A DNA stretch of 64,000 nt from Flavobacterium tagetis (GTDB lineage: Bacteria; Bacteroidota; Bacteroidia; Flavobacteriales; Flavobacteriaceae). Shown here one piece after another: positions 9,575 through 16,727 of the stretch. Every line of letters begins with the position of its first letter. Positions within the stretch are counted from its first letter, which is position 1. The stretch covers positions 1,302,001 to 1,366,000 of the forward strand of contig NZ_JAERSF010000002.1 in assembly GCF_016735615.1 (NCBI RefSeq), written 5' to 3'. The translations under genes and the position numbers were made by a program. The notes under the pieces were generated by a model, which was not told the DNA's origin, ran no database searches, and saw only the letters and a list, made by a program, of their open reading frames with translations.

Positions 9575-12500
9575 CTATTTAATGCTGTCTCTTTCGTATT
9601 CGTCAATATGGTCAAACTCAGGATAATGTTTTCTGGCTTTAGACCACATAAAATAAATGGCAGGAATTACAAAAAGCGTTAAAGCCAATGAGAAAATAGT
9701 TCCACCCACAATTACAACTCCCATACCAATTCTACTCGTAGATGCAGCTCCAAGTGACATCGCAATTGGGAGTGCTCCTAAAGCAATGGCTAAACTCGTC
9801 ATTAAAATTGGACGTAAACGTGCTTCTGAAGCTTCTAAAATAGCTTCCATTTTTGGTTTGCCTTGTTCTCGTAACTGATTGGCAAATTCTACAATCAAAA
9901 TACCGTTTTTGGTTACAAGACCAATTAACATTACCGTTCCAATCTGACTGAAAATATTCCAAGACTGATTAAATAGCCATAATGAGAATAAAGCTCCCGC
10001 TACAGCCATTGGAACTGTTAAAATAATAATAAACGGATCTATAAAACTTTCAAACTGTGCCGCTAGAATCAAGAAGATTAATAATAAAGCCAATCCGAAA
10101 GCAAAAGAAGTATTAGAACTACTTTCTACGAAATCTCGCGATTCTCCCGCCAAATCTGTAGTAAAGCTTTCATCTAAAACTTTAGCTTTTATTCTATTCA
10201 TTTCATCAATTCCGTCGCCCATACTTTTTCCTGGTGCCAAACCAGCCGAAACAGTTGCAGACATGTATCTATTGTTGTGATATAATTGCGGTGGATTACT
10301 TTGTTCGTATACATTTACTACGTTATCCATTTGAATCAATTCACCATTTTTATTTTTTACAAACATAGAAGTCAAATCCAAAGGTTTAGATCTGTCTTTT
10401 TGGTCAAACTGTCCGATTACCTGATATTGTTTTCCATTTTTGATAAAATAACCAAAACGTTGTCCGCTTAAAGAAAGCTGTAAAGTCTGTGCAATGTCAA
10501 GAATTGAAATTCCTAAACTTTCTGCTTTTGCACGGTCAATGGTAACATTGATTTCTGGTTTGTTAAATTTCAGGTTTACGTCTGTTGTAGAAAAGACATC
10601 GCTTTTGGCTACTTCATTCATAAAAACAGGAATTTTTTCTCTTAACTTATCAAAGTTTGGAGCCTGAATAATGTATTGTATTGGTAAACCTCCACGTCTG
10701 TTAACGGCAATTGTAGGCTGCTGAATTACCGCTATTTTAGCATCGGGATATCTTTTTGTCCATTTGCTTAATTTGTCTGCAATTTCTTTTTGAGATCTGG
10801 TTCTTTCGTCTGGTTCTTTTAATGAAAGCCTCACAAAACCTGAGTTGGTTGCAGAACCTCCAGATCCTCCAGCAGTAATTACTAAACTAACTTTTTTTTC
10901 AGGGATTGAATCGTCAACAAGTTTTGAAATTTCTTGCATAAAACGATACGTATAATCATAAGAAGAACCTTCTGGCGTGGTCATACGCATGGTAACAGAA
11001 CTTCTGTCATCATAAGGCGCTGTCTCTTTTGGAAGAATTGTAAAGAATAAATAAATAATTCCAAAACAAGCAATTAAAATAGGAAAGCTGATCCATTTTT
11101 TGTCCATGAATTTTGCTAATGATTCAGCATAACTGCTGTTCATTTTTTCAAAAAATGGCTCAGTTTTAATATAGAATTTTGATTTCTTTTGTTCGCCACC
11201 TTTCATTAAATAGGCATTTAACATTGGTGTTAAAGTCAAAGAAACAAAGGCTGAAATCAATACTGCAGCTCCAATTACAACTCCAAATTCTCTAAAGAGT
11301 CGGCCAACAAAACCTTCTAAGAAAATTACTGGCAAAAATACTGCTGCTAAAGTGACAGAAATGGATATAACAGCGTAAAAGATTTCATTAGAACCTTTAA
11401 TGGCTGCTTCGATAGGAGACATTCCTTCTTCGACCTTTTTGAAAATATTTTCAGTTACCACAATTCCGTCATCCACAACAAGTCCTGTTGCAAGCACAAT
11501 AGCAAGAAGGGTTAGTACATTTATAGAGAAACCAAAAAGCCACATAATGAAGAATGTAGCAATTAACGATACAGGAATATCAATTAATGGTCTGAAAGCA
11601 ATTGCCCAGTCTCTAAAAAATAAATAAATAATAATAATTACCAGAACGATTGATATTCCTAAAGTTTCGGCAACCTCCAATACAGATTTCTTTACAAATT
11701 GCGTGTTATCAAGCGCAATATTAAGTTTAATGTCTTTAGGTAAATCTTTTTTTAAGGCTTCAAATTTTTTGTAAAATTCAGCTGAAATATCCAGATAATT
11801 GGCTCCTGGCATTGGAACAATAGCCATTCCAATCATTGGAAGCCCAGAAGACATCAAGGAAGTCTCTATATTCTCTGGACCTAATTCGGCACCGCCTACA
11901 TCACTAAGCCTTACAATTTTATCGCCATCTGTGCGAATGATAATATTGTTGAATTCTTCTGGTTTAGAAAGATTTCCAACTGTTTTTACGGTTAATTCGG
12001 TATTGTTTCCTGTTAATTTACCAGATGGCAGTTCGACGTTCTGAGCATTTAATGCGTTTCTCACGTCGGCAACTGTACACTTATAAGCATTTAGTTTTAC
12101 AGGATCTATCCATAGACGCATTGCATAGCGTTTTTGCCCCCAAATTTGCACGCCACTTACGCCTGGAATAGTTTCTAAACGCTGAGAAATAACATTTTCG
12201 GCATAATCGCTTAATTCTAAAGAGCTTCTGCTGTCACTTTGAACCGTCATCGATATAATAGATTCGCTATCTGCATCGGCTTTAGAAACAACTGGTGGGG
12301 CATCTATATCTTGTGGAAGATTTCTAATGGCTTGCGAGACTTTGTCTCGAACATCATTAGCCGCTTCTTCTAAATCTTTGTCTAAATTAAACTCGATTGT
12401 AATGGTACTGCTTCCTTGATTACTGGACGAAGTAATATTTCGGATTCCATCAATCGCATTTACGGCTTTTTCAAGAGGTTCAGTAATTTGCGATTCAATA

Positions 12501-12673
12501 ATATCAGAATTGGCACCGGTATAATTGGTGCGGATAGAAACCTGCGCAGGATCAATAGAAGGAAATTCTCTGACACCTAAAAAAGTATAACCAATAAAAC
12601 CGAATAGAATAATAAGTAGATTCAGTACTATGGTTAAAACAGGTCTTCTTATGCTTGTAGTAGATAAACTCAT
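9575..12673 (-). CDS. RND efflux permease (AcrB/MexF type, HAE1)
   Basis: Proton-driven inner-membrane pump of 1032 residues, full length for the hydrophobe/amphiphile efflux family. It starts MSLSTTSIRRPVLTIVLNLL, with the first membrane helix at about 11-30. Two large periplasmic loops alternate with two blocks of membrane helices. The proton-relay aspartates are seen in ATGLVVDDGIVVTENIF (helix 4), and the helix 10-11 region has LIGLVTKNGILIVEFANQLR. Conserved GxS and FPSIDPAQV segments are present. It lies between the adaptor and the outer-membrane channel genes. Substrates cannot be predicted; family members export drugs, dyes, detergents or fatty acids. Confidence 0.95.
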   Translation of the reverse strand: MSLSTTSIRRPVLTIVLNLLIILFGFIGYTFLGVREFPSIDPAQVSIRTNYTGANSDIIESQITEPLEKAVNAIDGIRNITSSSNQGSSTITIEFNLDKDLEEAANDVRDKVSQAIRNLPQDIDAPPVVSKADADSESIISMTVQSDSRSSLELSDYAENVISQRLETIPGVSGVQIWGQKRYAMRLWIDPVKLNAYKCTVADVRNALNAQNVELPSGKLTGNNTELTVKTVGNLSKPEEFNNIIIRTDGDKIVRLSDVGGAELGPENIETSLMSSGLPMIGMAIVPMPGANYLDISAEFYKKFEALKKDLPKDIKLNIALDNTQFVKKSVLEVAETLGISIVLVIIIIYLFFRDWAIAFRPLIDIPVSLIATFFIMWLFGFSINVLTLLAIVLATGLVVDDGIVVTENIFKKVEEGMSPIEAAIKGSNEIFYAVISISVTLAAVFLPVIFLEGFVGRLFREFGVVIGAAVLISAFVSLTLTPMLNAYLMKGGEQKKSKFYIKTEPFFEKMNSSYAESLAKFMDKKWISFPILIACFGIIYLFFTILPKETAPYDDRSSVTMRMTTPEGSSYDYTYRFMQEISKLVDDSIPEKKVSLVITAGGSGGSATNSGFVRLSLKEPDERTRSQKEIADKLSKWTKRYPDAKIAVIQQPTIAVNRRGGLPIQYIIQAPNFDKLREKIPVFMNEVAKSDVFSTTDVNLKFNKPEINVTIDRAKAESLGISILDIAQTLQLSLSGQRFGYFIKNGKQYQVIGQFDQKDRSKPLDLTSMFVKNKNGELIQMDNVVNVYEQSNPPQLYHNNRYMSATVSAGLAPGKSMGDGIDEMNRIKAKVLDESFTTDLAGESRDFVESSSNTSFAFGLALLLIFLILAAQFESFIDPFIIILTVPMAVAGALFSLWLFNQSWNIFSQIGTVMLIGLVTKNGILIVEFANQLREQGKPKMEAILEASEARLRPILMTSLAIALGALPIAMSLGAASTSRIGMGVVIVGGTIFSLALTLFVIPAIYFMWSKARKHYPEFDHIDEYERDSIK

Positions 12674-12679
12674 TTGTAA

Positions 12680-12710
12680 TTTTAGATTTTAGATTGTTGA
12701 TTTTAGATTT
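12680..12710. repeat. Intergenic repeat, family 'TTTTAGATTTTAGATTG', copy 1
   Basis: 31 bases that recur with a single mismatch at 18844-18874. Both copies lie within about 8 bases upstream of a minus-strand start codon (RND permease here, recG there), so the repeat forms part of the 5' leader of the mRNA if transcribed. Internally it is a tandem array of ATTTTAG units. Confidence 0.7.
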
Positions 12711-12788
12711 CAGATTTATTGCTAAATCTTAACTACCATCTTTAAATCTATATTCAAGTCTTTCGACTTTTGACTTTTGGCTTTGGAA

Positions 12789-13847
12789 CTATTTTACTTG
12801 AACTTTAATCGGAGCTTCGTTTTTTAATGACATGACACCACTTGTAATTAAAGTGTCTCCAGGTTTTAATCCTGCTAAAATTAAAATTGAAGAATCTGTT
12901 CTTGTAGTTGCGTCAACCATAACTTCTTTTGCTTGCCCGTTGTTGGCAACAAATACTTTTTTACCGTCTTGAATTGGAATAATTGCTTGAGAAGGAACAA
13001 CTATCGCATCTTTAATAATATTTAAAGGTAATTTGATGTCTGCGAAAGTCCCAGGAAAAAGTTTTCCGTCATTATTATCAGCAAGCGCACGAATCTGAAG
13101 TGTACGTGTTGCAACAGCAACTTCTGGTTCGATAGCATAGATTTTTGCATTATAAGTTTTGTCTGAACCAGAAACTTTAAAATCGATTACAGATCCCGAT
13201 TTTACTTCTGATGCATATTTTTCTGGAATTGAAAAAGTGATTTTCAATTTGCTGGTATTTACCAATTTTGCCACTAAAACAGTTGGAGTAATATAAGTTC
13301 CTGGAGAAATATTACGTAAACCAATTTTTCCTGAAAAAGGTGCTCTTACAGAAGTTTTAGAAATTTGCGCTCTAATTAATTGGCTTTGAGCTTGAGCAGA
13401 AGCAAGATCAGCTTTTGCAACGTCTGCTTCTTCTTGACTAATGGCTTCTTTCTGCAACAGTAATTTTGCTCTTCTTGCATTTTCAGCAGCCAAATCTTCT
13501 CTTGTTATAGCTTGTCTTAATTGTGCTTTTAGTTCAATATCATTTACCTTAAGAAGAACTTGTCCTTTTGTAACATTGCTGCCTTCGTTAAAGAATATTC
13601 CTTCAACAATTCCTGAGACTTCACTGTGAATTTCTATTTGTTCATTTGCTTCAATAGATCCAGATAATGCTAAATTATTGTCAAAAGTGGCAGTCTTTAT
13701 TACGATTCCATTAACAGTTGTTGGAGATTTTTTGTCATTAAATTTTTTTGAGTCTTCGTTTTTACCCTTGTTTGAAATAATTCTGTAGGTAACAAAGCCT
13801 CCAATAGCAACAATTAAAAGGGTGTAAATGAGATGTTTTAGTTTCAT
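12789..13847 (-). CDS. RND efflux periplasmic adaptor (membrane fusion protein)
   Basis: Links the inner-membrane pump to the outer-membrane channel. The 352-residue product has an N-terminal membrane anchor (LKHLIYTLLIVAIGGFVTYRI) and a lipoyl-like half motif (SGIVEGIFFNEGSNVTKGQVLLKVND). A long alpha-hairpin follows at about residues 110-165 (REDLAAENARRAKLLLQKEA), then the second lipoyl half (SVRAPFSGKIGLRNISPGTY), a beta barrel and a C-terminal membrane-proximal domain. It is the first gene of the operon adaptor-pump-channel; 115 bases separate it from the pump gene. No TetR or AraC regulator is adjacent. Confidence 0.93.
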   Translation of the reverse strand: MKLKHLIYTLLIVAIGGFVTYRIISNKGKNEDSKKFNDKKSPTTVNGIVIKTATFDNNLALSGSIEANEQIEIHSEVSGIVEGIFFNEGSNVTKGQVLLKVNDIELKAQLRQAITREDLAAENARRAKLLLQKEAISQEEADVAKADLASAQAQSQLIRAQISKTSVRAPFSGKIGLRNISPGTYITPTVLVAKLVNTSKLKITFSIPEKYASEVKSGSVIDFKVSGSDKTYNAKIYAIEPEVAVATRTLQIRALADNNDGKLFPGTFADIKLPLNIIKDAIVVPSQAIIPIQDGKKVFVANNGQAKEVMVDATTRTDSSILILAGLKPGDTLITSGVMSLKNEAPIKVQVK

Positions 13848-14328
13848 AAAAAAGAGGTGAATATAGATTTTAGGTTTTGTTTTTCAGCAAGCTTACAAAT
13901 TTAACTTTTTGGTACGAAATGAAAAGCCGTTAGCTTTTATTTAACATTTGTATGTACAAAGGTTTGCATTTAGACTTAATGCAGGCGAAAAGGTTTAATT
14001 AAAGGTTATTTTTTTTTTTTTTTGAAAAATAAACAAAATAAATCAAAAAGTATCTTCTGTGATTTCGATAAAGATAGGCTATTTCTAGGTTGAGAGAAAT
14101 TTTTCACAATTTGTTTGATTTTTTTTGCACTTTATCGATTTTATTTGTAACATTGATATGTTAAACAAAATGGTGGAATTTTAACAAGACGTTATAAGAA
14201 TAGTTTTGTGTTATTGTTAAAATATGAAAATAGAAGTTGTTTTTTTTGGTTTTTACTACAAATAGGGAGATAGTAGTTTTAACAAGTGTTTATTCTTTAG
14301 TTGTTTAAATAATAAAAAAAATGATTTT
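13848..14328. other. 480-base divergent intergenic region
   Basis: AT-rich spacer between the efflux operon (minus) and the thioredoxin-fold gene (plus). It holds candidate -7 boxes on both strands: TAAATTTG reading on the minus strand at 13896-13903, and TAGTTTTG on the plus strand at 14201-14208. It also contains a run of 16 T at about 14009-14024. No reading frame, RNA gene or repeat that I can support lies in it. Confidence 0.5.
14201..14208 (+). promoter_or_regulatory. Candidate -7 promoter box for the thioredoxin/sensor genes
   Basis: TAGTTTTG matches the Flavobacterium/Bacteroidetes -7 consensus TAnnTTTG. No good TTG -33 element is visible at the expected spacing, so the call rests on one box and on position 120 bases before the gene. 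Confidence 0.35.
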
Positions 14329-14928
14329 ATGAAGAAAAAATTACTTCTAAGTTTATGGTTCACATTTTTACTTGCGGCGATTGGCTATTTGTTTTGGCAG
14401 AATGAATTTAAATATAGTCTTCCAACTCCAATTCCAAAGAATTACCACGCTATTGCAATGGGATCTAAGATTGAGATTGGTCCTTGCTGTGCATTTGACA
14501 ATAAACCTATTTTTATTCATTTCTTTAATCCCGAATGTCCTTGTTCGCGATTCAACGTGCCCCATGTAAGCGATTTAATTAAAAAGTACGGAGATCAGAT
14601 TAATTTCAAAATTGTCGTTTTAAACAAACAAAAGAATTTCACTATTGCTGAAATTCAGCAAAAATTTGATGCCAAAATTCCTGTTTATTTTGATGAAACG
14701 ATTGCTAAAAAATGTGGTGTTTTCTCAACTCCGCAAGCAGTTCTATTAGATCAATCCCATAATTTATATTACAGGGGCAATTACAATAAAACAAGATATT
14801 GTACAGATACGCAAAGTAACTATGCCCAAATGGCGATAGATTCTCTTCTTAACCAAAAGGTAAATCCTTCTTTTAATGCTTTAGCACTTAAGGCATACGG
14901 GTGTTCATTACCAAAATGTACTAAATAA
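14329..14928 (+). CDS. Membrane-anchored thioredoxin-fold protein with a CPC motif
   Basis: 199 residues: an N-terminal hydrophobic anchor (about 4-24, LLLSLWFTFLLAAIGYLFWQ) followed by a thioredoxin-like domain expected to face the periplasm. The active-site position reads FFNPECPCSRFN, so the two cysteines (Cys70 and Cys72) are separated by one residue rather than the two of thioredoxin CxxC. The cis-proline loop is present (FSTPQAVLL, Pro135). Extra cysteines occur in GPCC (53-54), KKCG, RYC and the C-terminal CSLPKC. It could be a reductase, a copper-binding or a sensor partner; the sequence does not decide. It lies 30 bases before the membrane sensor gene, on the same strand, so the two are probably co-transcribed. 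Confidence 0.72.
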   Translation: MKKKLLLSLWFTFLLAAIGYLFWQNEFKYSLPTPIPKNYHAIAMGSKIEIGPCCAFDNKPIFIHFFNPECPCSRFNVPHVSDLIKKYGDQINFKIVVLNKQKNFTIAEIQQKFDAKIPVYFDETIAKKCGVFSTPQAVLLDQSHNLYYRGNYNKTRYCTDTQSNYAQMAIDSLLNQKVNPSFNALALKAYGCSLPKCTK

Positions 14929-14958
14929 CTATTTTCCAAAACCCAAAAACTAAAACCT

Positions 14959-15813
14959 ATGAAAACAAAAGCTAGCTTAAACGAACAAGATTATCTGCAC
15001 AGTTTTATGTCTACAATGACACAAAAATCAGATACGATTATTAATTATGTACTTGCAGTATATTTTCTCCTTGGTATCGGACTTTCTTTTAAATACGATA
15101 CTTTCGAAATTGGTGTTGGTGTCGGAACGCTGAATCTTTTATTGTATTACTCTGCTAAATTTTTCATGAAAAACTCTAAATTTTATCAGTATGTTCTTTC
15201 TGTTGTTCTAGCTATTTTTATGGCACAGTACATTTATCAAATGCACGGAATGTTCGAAATGCATTTTACAGTATTTATTGCCAGCACGATTTTGATTATT
15301 TATCAGAACTGGAAACTTCAAATTCCGCTTACTTTATTAGTTGTACTTCATCATGCAGGATTGGCGTATTTACAAAACTATATTTATAATGATGCAAACG
15401 GGCTTCAGGTATATTTTTCGCAGGTAAATTTTGATCTTGAAACTTTAATTATTCATACCGTTTTGGCTGCTGTAGTGTTTTTTATGAATGGCTATTGGGC
15501 TTATTATTTTAAAGAACACAGTGAAAATCATATCTCAAAAATTTCAGACGAATATGAATTGGAAAACATGAAATTGGCTTCAGCAAAATACAGTTCAATG
15601 TCGGCTACAAAAGATTACAATGATTTTATTCATAGAACCACTTTAGATTTGAAACTGCCTGTAAATTCAGTTTTAAAACTAATTGATGTTTCAAAAGGAC
15701 ATACAGATAATGATAAACTACTAAGTTATCTTGAAATGATGAGAGAAAGTGCCAAAAAGATTGATGATTTAGTTAATGATATTCATGTAAAATCAACCAA
15801 CAGCAGAAGTTAG
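14959..15813 (+). CDS. MCP-type membrane sensor fused to a HisKA-like domain lacking its His
   Basis: 284 residues. Residues about 28-185 form five or six membrane helices with the motif QMHGMFEMHF, then IYQNWKLQIP and LLVVLHHAGLAYLQ, a pattern I know from the membrane input domains of some proteobacterial chemoreceptors and kinases. Residues 220-280 resemble the dimerisation/phosphotransfer helices of histidine kinases (DFIHRTTLDLKLPVNSVLKL, then LLSYLEMMRESAKKIDDLVN). In the H-box the phospho-accepting His is Leu229 and the usual Thr before Pro is Leu233. A His lies four residues earlier (225). There is no ATPase domain and the protein ends at 284, so it cannot act as a classical kinase. 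It is flanked by the thioredoxin-fold and PAS genes. Confidence 0.7.
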   Translation: MKTKASLNEQDYLHSFMSTMTQKSDTIINYVLAVYFLLGIGLSFKYDTFEIGVGVGTLNLLLYYSAKFFMKNSKFYQYVLSVVLAIFMAQYIYQMHGMFEMHFTVFIASTILIIYQNWKLQIPLTLLVVLHHAGLAYLQNYIYNDANGLQVYFSQVNFDLETLIIHTVLAAVVFFMNGYWAYYFKEHSENHISKISDEYELENMKLASAKYSSMSATKDYNDFIHRTTLDLKLPVNSVLKLIDVSKGHTDNDKLLSYLEMMRESAKKIDDLVNDIHVKSTNSRS

Positions 15814-15889
15814 CTTTTTGTTTTCCGAGTAATCGGAATCTAATTCAAAAAAACATTAATTTTTTTAAATTAATTTAAATATAAGATTT

Positions 15890-16492
15890 ATGGATGCCAA
15901 ATTGCACCGTCCAACACCTTCTGATAGAGAAGTAGACTGGAATAAGAATAAAGTATTGCTTAGTAAAACTGATAAAAAAGGAACTATCTTATATGCCAAT
16001 GAAGACTTTATAGATGTTTCTGGTTATGATGAATTTGAGCTTGTTGGCCAGCCTCATAACATAGTACGACATCCAGATATGCCAAAAGTAATTTTTAAAT
16101 TTTTATGGGACAGTATTAAATCTAGTGAAAACATTCATGTCATTATAAAAAATATGGCCAAAACAGGACGTTATTACTGGGTTGTAACCGATTTTAAAAT
16201 TATTGCAGATACAGATGGTGAGATTGTTGGTTATTTTGGCACCAGAAAATCGGTTCCAAATGATATTATCGTAAAGTTTATTGAACCTTTATATAAGAAA
16301 CTTCTGCAGATTGAGGAAACCAGCGGTATGCATGCCTCAGAAGAATATTTGGTAGGTTTTTTGGAAGAAAGAAAGAAAACATATATGGAATATATCGATC
16401 ATTTGATTGCAACAGGAAAGGACGATAAAAACAAAATAAGCAAAGGATTATTTAGCGGTCTTTTTGAAAAGAAAGCAGATTCTAAAAAGTGA
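15890..16492 (+). CDS. Stand-alone Aer-like PAS domain protein
   Basis: 200-residue cytoplasmic protein. Residues about 20-125 form a PAS domain very close to that of the aerotaxis receptor Aer: GQPHNIVRHPDMPK (53-66), WDSIK with Trp73, and KNMAKTGRYYWV. In E. coli Aer the matching Arg, His, Asp and Trp (R57, H58, D60, W70) are linked to FAD binding, so FAD is a likely cofactor. A helical region (IEPLYKKLLQIEETSG) follows, but there is no HAMP, chemoreceptor signalling, kinase or GGDEF domain. It lies 76 bases after the membrane sensor gene on the same strand. A redox-sensing subunit that works through a partner protein is the most natural reading. Confidence 0.82.
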   Translation: MDAKLHRPTPSDREVDWNKNKVLLSKTDKKGTILYANEDFIDVSGYDEFELVGQPHNIVRHPDMPKVIFKFLWDSIKSSENIHVIIKNMAKTGRYYWVVTDFKIIADTDGEIVGYFGTRKSVPNDIIVKFIEPLYKKLLQIEETSGMHASEEYLVGFLEERKKTYMEYIDHLIATGKDDKNKISKGLFSGLFEKKADSKK

Positions 16493-16609
16493 TAAATAAC
16501 AGTATACTTCATTGTGTCTAATAAAATATTCAACTTTAAATTTGACCCCCCATCAAAACTAAATCATATGAATGATAAATAGGACGCAATGGAGTTTTTT
16601 TTTAGTTTC

Positions 16610-16640
16610 TAAGATGCTAAGCTTCTAAGTTACTAAGGTT
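16610..16640. repeat. Intergenic repeat, family 'CTAAGATGCTAAG', copy 1
   Basis: AAGATGCTAAGCTTCTAAGT followed by TACTAAGG, with an inverted counterpart CCTTAGCATCTTTG at 16713-16726 on the other side of the terminator. Related CTTAG-rich stretches occur at 29294-29387, 29502-29536 and 54758-54797. All lie between genes. Confidence 0.55.
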
Positions 16641-16642
16641 TC

Positions 16643-16684
16643 AAAGCTCAACGATTTTAAGTTTAAAATCGTTGAGCTTTTTTG
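16643..16684. terminator. Bidirectional terminator between the PAS gene and recG
   Basis: AAAGCTCAACGATTTT and AAAATCGTTGAGCTTT form a 16-bp perfect stem with a 6-base loop (AAGTTT), followed by T on the plus strand and by an A/T-rich run on the minus strand. It serves two convergent genes. The flanks (16614-16640 and 16703-16730) carry the 'CTAAG/CTTAGCATCTT' intergenic repeat. Confidence 0.85.
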
Positions 16685-16727
16685 GTGTTAAATATAAAAG
16701 GCTAGGGCTTAAACCTTAGCATCTTTG

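Noticed and set aside
14959..15813. Considered as a truncated histidine kinase from frameshift
   Set aside because: No ATPase motifs (N, G1, G2 boxes) in any frame between its stop and the PAS gene, so the domain is absent rather than frameshifted.
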